Shown here piece after piece: positions 16,429-24,527 of a stretch of 64,000 nucleotides of DNA (the first letter of the stretch is position 1; every line of letters starts with the position of its first letter). Under the pieces are notes generated by a model that was not told the origin of the DNA, did not search any database, and worked only from the letters and a program-made list of their open reading frames with translations. The stretch is from Acidobacteriota bacterium (lineage in GTDB: Bacteria > Acidobacteriota > Terriglobia > UBA7540), in assembly GCA_004298155.1 (NCBI GenBank), contig SCRD01000025.1, forward strand, positions 85,022 to 149,021. Direction: 5' to 3'. Made by a program: the position numbers and the translations under genes.

Positions 16429-16593
16429 CCGCGGCCCCAACGGCAAGGCAATTTATCGATTTGATAAACCCGGCTGGCTCTGGCGTCGTACATGCCGGCA
16501 AGCCGCCAACGCAGCAAGTGTATTTCGTAGGGGCACGGCGTGCCGTGCCCAAACCAGCGGGACGATGCAGTCGGTCCCTACAGGAGGATATCT
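16429..16593. repeat. REP-like sequence before the decoration-protein gene
   Basis: The gap contains GTAGGGGCACGGCGTGCCGT (16529-16548), itself palindromic at GGCACGGCGTGCC, and the answering GGTCCCTACAGG at 16573-16584. AGGAGG at 16582-16587, six bases before the next GTG start, overlaps its end. Confidence 0.55.
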
Positions 16594-17004
16594 GTGGCAG
16601 GAGCAACATACGTTCTCGACAAGACTTACAAAGTAACCAACGTGGGAGGGGTCTCGCAATATCGCGCCGTGGTGCCGGCAACCAATGACGGCGAGTGCCA
16701 GTTGCCCACCGGATCCAACCAGCTTGCCTGGGGTATCACCCAGGAAGCACAGCCCCTTCAGAATGAAAACGTGACGGTGCGCAAGTACGGCATCTCGCGC
16801 GCCTACGCCGCCAGCGCCATCAGCAAAGGCCAATACGTGGAAGTGGCCGACGCAACCGGCGCATTGCAGGCGTCGAACCTGACGACGGTGCCGGCCTCGG
16901 CAACGCTTCACAACGTTATTGGCATCGCGGAAAGCTCGGCCAACGCGGGAGAAGTGCTTTTTGTGTTTCTCTCGCCCGGCCCGGTTGTTGTGCCCGTGAG
17001 CTAG
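16594..17004 (+). CDS. Phage capsid decoration protein, DUF2190-like
   Basis: The GTG at 16594 is served by AGGAGG six bases upstream, giving 136 residues. The sequence is small, beta-rich and Ala/Val/Thr-rich, with QLAWGITQEAQPLQNENVTV and ALQASNLTTVPASATLHNVIG. The pattern matches DUF2190-type proteins that usually sit between scaffold/protease and major capsid genes and stabilise the shell. It lies directly ahead of the coat gene. The assignment is by pattern and position; the family name is probable, not proven. Confidence 0.6.
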   Translation: MAGATYVLDKTYKVTNVGGVSQYRAVVPATNDGECQLPTGSNQLAWGITQEAQPLQNENVTVRKYGISRAYAASAISKGQYVEVADATGALQASNLTTVPASATLHNVIGIAESSANAGEVLFVFLSPGPVVVPVS

Positions 17005-17290
17005 TGAAATTGGTGATTGAGCGATTGGTGATTGAAAGACCTTAACTCGCAAATCACCATTCACTCAACCGCGAATGTACATGCGGGTCAGGCCCTGGCG
17101 GTCAGCAGCCGGGGTACTACGTTCCACTTTGGGGCGAGCGGCCTGCTGACGGGTCTCCGCGTTACGCAGCCGTCAGCGACCAGCAGTCAGCTTTCAGCAG
17201 GAACCATTCTGCCGCCGGCTGATGACTGGTTGCTGACAGCTAAAAACCCGCGCGCGGAGCGCAAGCCCAGAGTGGATTTGGAGAAATGAC
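17005..17290. repeat. Two self-complementary repeats before the coat gene
   Basis: ATTGGTGATTGAGCGATTGG (17010-17029) is mirrored by CAAATCACCATTCACTCAA (17051-17069). Further on, GTCAGCGACCAGCAGTCAGC (17172-17191) is mirrored by GCTGATGACTGGTTGCTGAC (17219-17238). No gene is supported in these 286 bases. Confidence 0.65.
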
Positions 17291-18226
17291 ATGCCAGACA
17301 TTTCGATGGTTCATGTTGATCAAGCCTTGACCAACGTTTCCATCGCTTATCACAACACGCAGTTCATCGCGGACCAGGTGTTCCAGCCGATTCCGGTGAG
17401 CAAGCAGTCCAACAAATACTTCATCTATTCGAAGGACCGCTTCCGCATCATGGATGACGCACGCCGGCCCGGCGCGCGCGCCAATGAAATCAACTGGACG
17501 CTTTCCACCGACACTTACTTTGCCGAAGGGCACGCGTTGGCTCAGGCCATTCCCGACGAGCTGCGCGCCAACGCCGACCAGGCAATCGACGTGGACGTGG
17601 ACACCACGGAAACTCTAACTGACCTCATTTATCTGCAGCGGGAGATCCAGGTTGCATCCGTGGCGACGAACCCGGCGGTGGTGACGCAGACCGCCGCGCT
17701 CGCCGGCACCAGCCAATGGTCGGACTTCACCAATTCCAATCCCATTGCCGCCATCGAGACGCAGAAGGCCACTATCCAGAAGCAGATCGGGCAGCCTCCG
17801 AATGCCCTGGTGGTGGGTTACCCGGTGTTTCTGCAGCTCCGGCAGCACCCGGTCATCATTGACCGCTTCAAGTACACACAGGTTGGAATCCTGCAGCCGG
17901 ACCACCTGAAGGCGGTTTTCAACGTGGATTACTTCCTGATCGGCGGGGCCATCAAGAACCTTGCGAAGGAAGGCGACGTGGACAACTTCGACTACATCTG
18001 GGGCAAGAACGCGCTGTTGTTCTACAAGCCTCCGACACCGGGCCGCCGCACCGTTTCGCTGGGTTACCAGTTCACATGGCTGTTCGGCGCCAACACGGAC
18101 GGCTACCTCGTCAAGCGTTATCGCGATGAGTCGCGAACGGCGGACGTGGTGGAAGTCCAGCTCTATTACGACTCCAAGGTGGTAGCGTCCAACGCCGCCT
18201 ACCTGTGGACGTCGGCGGTCGCGTAA
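17291..18226 (+). CDS. Phage major capsid protein
   Basis: The 311-residue protein has the size and strand/helix alternation of an HK97-fold coat. The N-terminal arm has IAYHNTQFIADQVFQPIPVS. A long central helix region contains AIETQKATIQKQIG. The end has LGYQFTWLFGANTDGYLVKRYRDES and YDSKVVASNAAYLW, patterns common in major capsid proteins of this phage group. A GGAG site precedes the ATG. Hundreds of copies would form the shell. It is followed by a short connector-type gene. The coat assignment is strong from order and pattern; the exact family is not determined. Confidence 0.8.
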   Translation: MPDISMVHVDQALTNVSIAYHNTQFIADQVFQPIPVSKQSNKYFIYSKDRFRIMDDARRPGARANEINWTLSTDTYFAEGHALAQAIPDELRANADQAIDVDVDTTETLTDLIYLQREIQVASVATNPAVVTQTAALAGTSQWSDFTNSNPIAAIETQKATIQKQIGQPPNALVVGYPVFLQLRQHPVIIDRFKYTQVGILQPDHLKAVFNVDYFLIGGAIKNLAKEGDVDNFDYIWGKNALLFYKPPTPGRRTVSLGYQFTWLFGANTDGYLVKRYRDESRTADVVEVQLYYDSKVVASNAAYLWTSAVA

Positions 18227-18237
18227 GGCAGCAGTTG

Positions 18238-18322
18238 GTAGCGCAGACCTCGTTCGGAGCGGTCTGCGGCTCTTGAAGAGAAAGGCCGCAGGCTTTTTGA
18301 AGGGCGAAAGTTTGCGCTACCC
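18238..18322. repeat. GTAGCGCAGACCTCG-family inverted repeat
   Basis: GTAGCGCAGACC at the left and TTTGCGCTACC at the right enclose a hairpin (GCAGACCTCG / CGGTCTGCGG) and a GGCCGCAGGCTTTTTGAAGG segment. Close relatives lie at 18957-19039 and 19673-19760, each before a head-tail gene. Confidence 0.7.
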
Positions 18323-18344
18323 AACTTGCCAGAGAGGAACGAAC

Positions 18345-18830
18345 ATGAGTTTCACAACCATTGATGCGGTCGCGGCGCACTACCCCGGCTTTCAGCGAGG
18401 CGTCACCAATCAGAACCCGGCCGACACCCAGATCCAGACCTGGATTGACAACCAGGCCGTGCGGATCACGGCGCTGGCCACAGCGCGCGGCTTCGACCTC
18501 ACAAGCCTGGCCGCGGCCAATCCGCCGGCACAGGCGCTGCTGGCGCTGATGAATGAGAATGCGGCGGCCGCCGACCTGGGCGACGCGCTCTACTCAATGC
18601 TCGGCCCCGGCGCCGCCACGCAGGGATGGGCCAATCCCAACACGTTGCGGAAGAGCTTTGAAAACATGATGACCGAGCTTGGCCAGGGCGCCTACGACAA
18701 ACTCTTTGTTGCCGCCGCCCGCACAGGAGACGTTTATCCCGCATTTGGCGGCGTCGCCGGACAGGAGACCGACCCGACAGGCCCGGAATTGGACAGCAAT
18801 CTCGCGTTCCGGAAGAACGACGTTTATTAA
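18345..18830 (+). CDS. Probable head-tail connector protein
   Basis: The ATG at 18345 (GAGAGGAA upstream) gives 161 residues, mainly helical and Ala-rich, with QIQTWIDNQAVRITALATARGFDLTSL fitting the N-terminal helices of gp6/DUF1320-type connectors (shown here as QIQTWIDNQAV then RITALATARGFD). It sits directly after the coat gene, where adaptors that bridge portal and tail are normally encoded. No specific family is recognised; the call rests on size, helical content and position. Confidence 0.5.
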   Translation: MSFTTIDAVAAHYPGFQRGVTNQNPADTQIQTWIDNQAVRITALATARGFDLTSLAAANPPAQALLALMNENAAAADLGDALYSMLGPGAATQGWANPNTLRKSFENMMTELGQGAYDKLFVAAARTGDVYPAFGGVAGQETDPTGPELDSNLAFRKNDVY

Positions 18831-19096
18831 GATCGGAGTTCTGAGTGCCGGGTTCTGAGTGAAAAGAAATTACGAATTATGAATTACCAATTACAAACCC
18901 GGGTGGCGTCCCGGCGTGCAGGCTCGCGTTCTGTGCGATGTCTGCGGCCCCGAGGGTGGCGTGGACCTGCGCTTCTGAGGTCCGCGGCTTTCGGCGAGAA
19001 AAGCCGTAGACTTTCTGAAAGGCGAAAGTCTGCGCTACCCACTCTGTCGCAGCAGGAAGGCGTGGCGGGCTAAACCCGCCGCTACCGAAAACGAAA
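18831..19096. repeat. Composite repeat block before the gpG-like gene
   Basis: AATTACGAATTATGAATTAC (18869-18888) leads into TGGCGTCCCGGCGTGC with GTGCGATGTCTGCGG (18904-18947). A GTGGACCTGCG...GTCTGCGCTACC element spans 18957-19039. Last is GTGGCGGGCTAAACCCGCCG (19063-19082), a short GC hairpin. No gene is supported here. Confidence 0.7.
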
Positions 19097-19600
19097 ATGA
19101 TTGCATTTGACGGCTCGATTAACTCGCAAGCGGTGGATGACAGCCTGAACCTTTTGCAGGCGCAGCTCAGTGATCTGTCGCCGGCGATGGAGCTGATTGC
19201 TGAAGATATCCGCGAGATGGAGGCTGCGCAATTTGCCAGCGCCGGGGCCGGCGGCGGCACGCCCTGGGCGGCGCTGGCACCCTCCACCGTGAAGCGCAAG
19301 CATGGTGCGGGAGGCATCCTGGTGGCGAGCGGAGCGCTGCTTGACTCGCTGACCGATCCGGCATCGCCGGACCACGTGGAAGCGATTGACAAGCTTTCGC
19401 TTGAAATCGGCACCAGCCTTCCTTACGCCACGTTCCAGCAGACGGGCGCCGGATGGGGATTCGGGGAGGGCTTGATGCCGCCCGCACCGCGGCGCGGCCA
19501 TGGGGTCCCCATGCGCCCGTTGCTGGTGATGACAGCCGACCGCCAGGACAGGTGGGTGGGATTCGTCACCCAACAGATCGAAGACAGTTATGAATTGTGA
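19097..19600 (+). CDS. Phage virion morphogenesis protein, Mu gpG/P2 gpS-like
   Basis: The 167-residue protein has the family's core: a helix ending EMEAAQFASAG, then TPWAALAPSTVKRK, GGILVASGALLDSLT, a segment ending IGTSLPYATFQQTG, and PMRPLLVMT. Members of this family act in tail completion and head-tail joining. A weak ribosome site precedes the ATG at 19097, which directly follows a repeat block. Neighbours are a connector-type gene upstream and a tail-terminator-like gene downstream. Confidence 0.8.
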   Translation: MIAFDGSINSQAVDDSLNLLQAQLSDLSPAMELIAEDIREMEAAQFASAGAGGGTPWAALAPSTVKRKHGAGGILVASGALLDSLTDPASPDHVEAIDKLSLEIGTSLPYATFQQTGAGWGFGEGLMPPAPRRGHGVPMRPLLVMTADRQDRWVGFVTQQIEDSYEL

Positions 19601-19818
19601 ATTACGAATTATAAAACCGGGAACAATTATGAATGACAAGTTACGAATTACCAAACGCGGCGGATGAGGGGGGTAGCGCGGACCTCCGCTTCTGAGGTCC
19701 GCGGCTTTTCGCCGCCAACCGGAAAGAACCGCAGATCGCAAAAACGGCGGTCGGCGCTACTCGATTGCTATTCGTAACTCGTAACTAGTAATTTAGACCC
19801 GTTTTCTTGGACGGAGCC
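19601..19818. repeat. Composite repeat block before the tail-terminator-like gene
   Basis: Two runs of AATTACGAATTAT-type words (19601-19650) and the answering TATTCGTAACTCGTAACTAG (19768-19787) flank a GTAGCGCGGACC...CGGCGCTACTC element (19673-19760). Confidence 0.7.
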
Positions 19819-20373
19819 ATGATTCAAAAATACCAGGCAACCTTTGCAAAGCCGTTAATCGATCAACTGATTGCCATTATTCAGCGGGACCAGCAGGCGG
19901 CCCTGGGCATTGTGAATGCCACGCGGCCTGCGGGACGCCCGCTGGGGCCGTTCGCCGCTTTCCTGAAAGAAGCCACGCCCATTCAGAACTGGCCGGCGCT
20001 GGTCCTGGTGGCGCAGCAGGTGGACTTTGACGCGGTAAGCGACATCGACCTGCGGAGCGAAACGCTCAGCTTCTATTGCGCGATGGCGCTCGTGGGCACT
20101 GACCCCGAATGGCTGGCCGAGGATGCGATGGACACGCTGAGAGTGGTTGACCTGGTGCTGGCGTCAGCGCCGCTCGAAGATTTCTATGCGCCACTTCCCA
20201 TCAGCCACACGACGGTCCCGGGCGGAATGACCTCCGGGCTCGATCCGGCAGTATCCAGGATCCTTGACTTGCGCATCATCCGGCACAATCTGGGTGCGCT
20301 GGTGCAGCGGAGGGGCGGGGCACTGGCGCGCGGCCCGCAGATTGAATTTGCCGTCAGCCTGGAAGAGCGTTGA
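19819..20373 (+). CDS. Phage protein, probable tail terminator or head-tail joining
   Basis: The 184-residue protein begins MIQKYQATFAKPLIDQL and has no motif I can name with confidence. Helix-strand alternation, with DIDLRSETLSFYCAMALVG in the middle and LRIIRHNLGALVQRRG near the end, and its place between the gpG-like gene and tail genes fit a tail terminator. A TTG start at 19807 is possible; ATG at 19819 has GGAG only two bases away. The function is inferred from order alone. Confidence 0.45.
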   Translation: MIQKYQATFAKPLIDQLIAIIQRDQQAALGIVNATRPAGRPLGPFAAFLKEATPIQNWPALVLVAQQVDFDAVSDIDLRSETLSFYCAMALVGTDPEWLAEDAMDTLRVVDLVLASAPLEDFYAPLPISHTTVPGGMTSGLDPAVSRILDLRIIRHNLGALVQRRGGALARGPQIEFAVSLEER

Positions 20374-20567
20374 CGCAGTTCTGAAGGATGAAGTGTGAAG
20401 GATGAAAGAAAGGCAATTACGAATGACAAATGACGAATTACCAGAATCCGTGTGGCGCATGCATCGCGCTCTTTGCGATGTGTGCGGCTTCATTGGCAGC
20501 AACCGCGGCGTTTGGTAATTCGCGACGCGTAATTCGTAATTGAAACCACTGAGATTGGAAGAAAACG
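20374..20567. repeat. Composite repeat block before spike gene 1
   Basis: AATTACGAATGACAAATGAC (20416-20435) and the answering GTAATTCGCGACGCGTAATT and TCGTAATTG (20514-20543) flank a TGTGGCGCATGCATCGCGCT / GCGATGTGTGCGG element (20451-20489). The block could fold into one long hairpin. Confidence 0.7.
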
Positions 20568-22874
20568 ATGAACCAACGTTACCAGTCAGGATGCGCAAAG
20601 CCATTGGTCATAATGCTGCTCGTAATCTGTGCGATCTGCCTCATCTGCGGACCGGCGCGGGCCACCACGGTCACCGGCAAAGTGGCCGACGCGGCAGGGA
20701 ACCCCGTGCCTGGAGCCACGGTTAACTTTGCGCTGATCAATATTGGCCGGGGAAACATCGCGCTCGAATCCGGCACTTCAATTGTAGCTCCCGCGCTGGT
20801 GACGGCCACGTCGGGAACCAACGGCGCGTTTTCCATTGCGCTGGTGGGCAATGATGCCATCACGCCTAACGGCACGCTCTACCAGGTTGTGATTCGCGGC
20901 GCCGGAATTACCTACGGGCCCTTCGTCTATTCCATCACGGGCGCCACTGCTGATCTTGATTCGCTCGTGCCCGTCGCTACCTTTCCCAACACTGCCAGCC
21001 AGGTTGCGGCGGCACAGCTTGTGCCGCCTTCGGGATGCGCCGCCAACCAAGTGCTGCAATGGACAGGGACGGCCTGGATGTGCGCGGCTTCGGCAAGCGG
21101 CGCCACGCTGGAGACGAATGGCACGAGCAACGCCGTGCAGAGCACGCTCAACTTCCAGACATCGACCGCCAACGCTGCGGGCCTGACGCTCACCCCAACC
21201 TATCAGACCGGCGGCGGGGAAAAGTTTGAGATTACGGGCAACTCCTATACGGGCAACGCGGCCACGGCCACAGCGCTGGCAGCGATGCCGGCGCAGTGCA
21301 CAACCAACCAGTTTGCCACTGGCATTGCCACGAACGGCGCGGCCAACTGCCTGCAGCCCGGGTTCGCGAATTTGTCGGGCCAGGCCACGGCGGCGCAGCT
21401 TCCCGCAACCATCAACGCCTCGGCTATTTACGACAAGGGCGGGCAGGTTTACAACGCCAAGGCTTACGGCGCAAAGGGTAACGGGGTTTTGATCTATAAC
21501 TGCTCGACCACTACCGCCAGCCCTAACATAACCTGCTCGACAGCAGCGTTCGCCGCGGCGGATGCCGGCAAGGCATTCCAGATGCAAGACAACAACGGAA
21601 CGAACCTCGTGACCACCACGATCTTGTCCGTTACGGATGCCACACACGTTGTATTGGCCGCAAACGCCACCTCTACATCATCGGCTATGAACGTAGTCTA
21701 TGGGACGGACGACACGGCCGCCATACGAAGCTTGATAACGATTGTCATCGCTGCTGGCGGGGGAAAAATATTCGTTCCTCCGGGCATTTACATACTTAAT
21801 GGAACACCCTCTACGTTTAACGCACTCCTTGACATACCCGGCGTAGCGTTGAATGCGCCGTACAAAACAATCCAATTTGAGGGAGCCGCCATACCTCTAC
21901 AAGTGGGTGCTGGTGGTGCTCCTTACGCTTCTACAGGAGCTTTTTATGCGATGTCGCCCATCGTAGCAGGCGGCGCGGTGCTACTGGCCGACCCCTATAG
22001 CAGCAGTTACAGCAGCGTCAACGTGGTGGTTGAAAACCTGCTTTTCGTTACTCCTATTAACCCGAACTACAGTGTAGTTCGGCTTGATTATGCGTATGAC
22101 CAGACAGTTCAAAATTGTTCCGTAATCGCCAATAAAGCACCGAATGGCTCATTGCCTATAGGGCCAACTTCCTCTCAAGGCGTCGGGTTTGAGTTCGGCG
22201 GGTACGGAGGTCAAGGTCTTAATGCCAACCTTTATGTCCAAGGAATATACACAGGGTTCCAGCTTAACGATCACTCGGTATGCATTAGCTGCTACGCACA
22301 GAATGTTTTTAGAGGGTTTCTGTCTCAGGGCGGGTCGCATACACGCGAAATCTACAACGGGCTAGTTCAAGACGCCGTTCGGGGCCTGGAGCTTGACGGT
22401 GCCACGCACATATTTGCACAAGTGGATTTTGAAACAAACACTTACGACATATACACAGACGGGACCGCAATGAAAGGATTTATTTATGCCAACAACCCTA
22501 ACGCGGCGATTGGCGCAATCCCCACATCGCCCGGACTGGTAATTCAAGACGCTAACGCGCCCGGCCTGATTTTGCCCACCCAGACGCTCAACCCGAACGG
22601 CGCGGTGACCACGCTGAATGGCACCACGGCCGGTACGTTGAAATGGTCGCAGCCCATGCAGGGCACGGCGCTCAAGAAAGCCGTGCTGAACTTCCAGGGC
22701 TTTGAGAACACCACGGCCACTCCGCAGACGGTGACCTTCCCGACTGCGTTTGCCTACGCACCCTCAGTGGTTGGCTGCACTCTTCCGGCAGGTATAACGG
22801 TGACCGCAACTCAGATGTCGGCCGTCTCGATGGGGGCAACGTTTACGGCGCAGTGCATGGTGGAGGGGCAATGA
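20568..22874 (+). CDS. Tail spike 1: signal peptide, carboxypeptidase-regulatory-like domain, pectate-lyase-type beta-helix
   Basis: Residues 1-32 look like a Sec signal peptide: basic start, hydrophobic core (IMLLVICAICLICG) and cleavage after PARA. A TTVTGKVADAAGNPVPGATV segment follows, as in CarboxypepD_reg domains. A Ser/Thr/Ala-rich stalk (about 100-285) leads to a beta-helix domain of Pectate_lyase_3 type with GGQVYNAKAYGAKGNG, DDTAAIRSLITI and GGGKIFVPPGIYIL. The C-terminal 95 residues are a small Thr/Val-rich knob. Such spikes bind or cut cell-surface polysaccharide. A signal peptide is unusual for a tail protein. The middle (about nt 21480-22560) is clearly more AT-rich than the ends, suggesting a swapped receptor-binding part. 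Confidence 0.65.
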   Translation: MNQRYQSGCAKPLVIMLLVICAICLICGPARATTVTGKVADAAGNPVPGATVNFALINIGRGNIALESGTSIVAPALVTATSGTNGAFSIALVGNDAITPNGTLYQVVIRGAGITYGPFVYSITGATADLDSLVPVATFPNTASQVAAAQLVPPSGCAANQVLQWTGTAWMCAASASGATLETNGTSNAVQSTLNFQTSTANAAGLTLTPTYQTGGGEKFEITGNSYTGNAATATALAAMPAQCTTNQFATGIATNGAANCLQPGFANLSGQATAAQLPATINASAIYDKGGQVYNAKAYGAKGNGVLIYNCSTTTASPNITCSTAAFAAADAGKAFQMQDNNGTNLVTTTILSVTDATHVVLAANATSTSSAMNVVYGTDDTAAIRSLITIVIAAGGGKIFVPPGIYILNGTPSTFNALLDIPGVALNAPYKTIQFEGAAIPLQVGAGGAPYASTGAFYAMSPIVAGGAVLLADPYSSSYSSVNVVVENLLFVTPINPNYSVVRLDYAYDQTVQNCSVIANKAPNGSLPIGPTSSQGVGFEFGGYGGQGLNANLYVQGIYTGFQLNDHSVCISCYAQNVFRGFLSQGGSHTREIYNGLVQDAVRGLELDGATHIFAQVDFETNTYDIYTDGTAMKGFIYANNPNAAIGAIPTSPGLVIQDANAPGLILPTQTLNPNGAVTTLNGTTAGTLKWSQPMQGTALKKAVLNFQGFENTTATPQTVTFPTAFAYAPSVVGCTLPAGITVTATQMSAVSMGATFTAQCMVEGQ

Positions 22875-23116
22875 GGATGCGAGCTGCCATCACACAACTG
22901 AGTAGCTGGGGCCTTTCGCATCAGGCAATGGACCGCCGCAGCGGGAGCATCTGGATATTGGCGGATGAGCGCGGCGTAGCTGATGGACTCATTGACTCAT
23001 CGGCGGATTGTTTGATGGACCGAAATACAGATTTGAAAGCGGCGGTCTCTGAATTTTGATCTCGCTATCTGGAAATGAATCAAGCGGCCAATCGCAAATG
23101 ATGACTGGAGGAACTT

Positions 23117-23716
23117 ATGGCAAACATTGATGCAACAAAAATTCACCAGGGGCCTGGGAAACTGTGGCTGGGTGTTACGGTCCCGGCAACGGGCAACCGG
23201 CTGGTTATCGATGCCAGCGGAAATCCGACGGCCGGCACGCCGCTGTTTGCGGGTGCTACAGACGGGGCCGCCACGATGGTGCTGACTCCGAAGCTGGTGG
23301 AGATTACGGCGGACCAGGTGACCGGGCCGGTGGACGTGGTAATGACCGGAGAAGCTGCATCCGTCGAGGTGACGCTGAAGGAGTCGGACCTGGCAAAGCT
23401 GAAGAATTACGTCGTCCATGGGAGCTTCTCGACCGGCACGGACATCTCGCTGCCTGCAGGATCGCAAAGTTACGAGGAGATCTCGTTTGGAGGTTTAATG
23501 GCGATTCCCAAAACGTCAGTGGCGGTGATCTCCGCGCGGCGGGACGCGGCCGGCAAATTTGTGGTGACGCAGCTCTACCAGGCTTACCAGGCAGAGGCCG
23601 TGCAGTTGCCGTTCCAGCGCGCCAAGGAAACCACCTACAAGATCAAGTTCGAAGGCCTCGCCGATCCTGCGCGCTCCGTCGGCGACCAGGTGGGCAAGAT
23701 CTACAGACAGGTCTAG
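23117..23716 (+). CDS. Phage major tail tube protein
   Basis: The 199-residue protein has a good GGAGG site and the size and beta-rich pattern of siphophage tube proteins. It opens with DATKIHQGPGKLWLGV, continues with AATMVLTPKLVEITADQVTG and an ASVEVTLKESDLAKLKNYV segment typical of the inner-tube fold, and ends KETTYKIKFEGLADPARSVG. No sheath gene is present, so the tail is non-contractile, which separates this cluster from Mu itself and places it with B3/D3112-type layouts. Stacked hexamers would form the tail tube. The preceding 242 bases after spike 1 hold repeat-like text and no convincing gene. Confidence 0.7.
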   Translation: MANIDATKIHQGPGKLWLGVTVPATGNRLVIDASGNPTAGTPLFAGATDGAATMVLTPKLVEITADQVTGPVDVVMTGEAASVEVTLKESDLAKLKNYVVHGSFSTGTDISLPAGSQSYEEISFGGLMAIPKTSVAVISARRDAAGKFVVTQLYQAYQAEAVQLPFQRAKETTYKIKFEGLADPARSVGDQVGKIYRQV

Positions 23717-23818
23717 AGATTGGCGATTGGCGATTTGTGATTAGCGACTATTCGGATTCAGCGCGGTTTGCACGCGGTCAATCATCAATAACCAATCGCT
23801 GAATAAATTGGAGGCTAC
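23717..23818. repeat. Self-complementary GATTGGCGATT repeat
   Basis: GATTGGCGATTGGCGATTTG (23719-23738) is answered by CAATCATCAATAACCAATCG (23779-23798). It lies between the tail tube gene and the first tail chaperone gene. Confidence 0.6.
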
Positions 23819-24307
23819 ATGGGGAAAAGCAACGGAATCGCTACAACAGACACCTGGCGGCGGGCGGCGAAGGCGGACCGCGAAGCCCGCGCTGAGCACC
23901 TGGCCTTGCCAAGCGGGGCCACCATCATGGCCGCCCGGCCTGAGCCGCTGGAGTGGGTGATGAGCGGACGCATCCCGCAAGGGCTGCTGGCAGTGGCGCT
24001 GGAAGATGCGGAATCGCCGCTGGGCGGCGGAGACCGCGAACTCACGCGGGAGGAAATCCTTGACCTGGCCAGCTTTGCCGCGCGGCTGGTGGCTGCGAGC
24101 GTCGTAGACCCGCCGATCGGCGATGGGCCGGGCGAAATTGCGCTTGACGATATTCCCATCCGCGACCGCGCGTTCATCTTTGAGTGGGCCTGCTGCGCAC
24201 TCAGCGGCAATGACGCTGGCGCTTCGGAGGAAGAGGCGGCGACCGCCACACATTCCTCAAAGGAGGACCTCTCCAGCGCTTCGCTGGAGAGGTTTCGTCA
24301 GAAGTGA
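23819..24307 (+). CDS. Tail assembly chaperone, zero-frame product (gpG-like)
   Basis: The 162-residue protein follows GGAGG and lies between the tail tube and tape measure genes, the fixed position of tail assembly chaperones. It is helical and acidic at the end, with RPEPLEWVMSGRIPQGLLAV, a motif common in these chaperones, and LTREEILDLASFAARLVAAS. The frame ends at 24307. A second frame that opens well upstream continues to 24515, the layout expected for programmed frameshifting to a G-T fusion. The chaperone would coat the tape measure during tail assembly. Confidence 0.65.
   Translation: MGKSNGIATTDTWRRAAKADREARAEHLALPSGATIMAARPEPLEWVMSGRIPQGLLAVALEDAESPLGGGDRELTREEILDLASFAARLVAASVVDPPIGDGPGEIALDDIPIRDRAFIFEWACCALSGNDAGASEEEAATATHSSKEDLSSASLERFRQK
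24259..24293 (+). promoter_or_regulatory. Candidate frameshift stimulator: SD-like site plus stem-loop
   Basis: AAAGGAGG (24259-24266) is followed at once by a perfect 12-bp stem with arms ACCTCTCCAGCG (24267-24278) and CGCTGGAGAGGT (24282-24293) and a 3-base loop. It ends 11 bases before the zero-frame stop (24305). Internal Shine-Dalgarno sites and hairpins are known stimulators of bacterial frameshifting. The needed shift is +1 (equivalent to -2). It might instead be a REP-like hairpin or a ribosome site for the next frame. Confidence 0.45.
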
Positions 24308-24314
24308 AAATTTT

Positions 24315-24515
24315 ATGCTGCTGGCGATGGCGGCGGAAAAATTCGGTTGCCGCCCGAGCCGCATGGTGGGATTGCGTGATCCGGTCCTGGCGCTCGATTT
24401 TGACCTGGCGGCAACAGCCAGACTGCTGGGCGCGGAACGGGCAGCCGCAAACGCCCTGACCGAAGGTTTTGAGCAAGCTCCTGAAAGCCAGCGAGCGAAA
24501 AACGTGCATTGGTAG
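24315..24515 (+). CDS. Tail assembly chaperone, second frame (T-domain-like)
   Basis: The frame is open from 24123 but gains protein-like character near its ATG at 24315; from there it encodes 66 residues. The pattern MAAEKFGCRPSRMVGLRDP then ALDFDLAATARLLGAER is typical of the short second chaperone ORF in siphophages (rigid RPS/LLGL and LDFDLA motifs). The upstream ribosome site is weak, which favours synthesis as a frameshift extension of the 23819 gene. The overlap window for a shift is 24123-24304. Confidence 0.6.
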   Translation: MLLAMAAEKFGCRPSRMVGLRDPVLALDFDLAATARLLGAERAAANALTEGFEQAPESQRAKNVHW

Positions 24516-24527
24516 GAAGTTGAGAGG

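Noticed and set aside
22871-23059. Small ORF overlapping the spike 1 stop (62 residues)
   Set aside because: The ATGA overlap is suggestive, but the protein has no family pattern and its second half reads repeat-like text.
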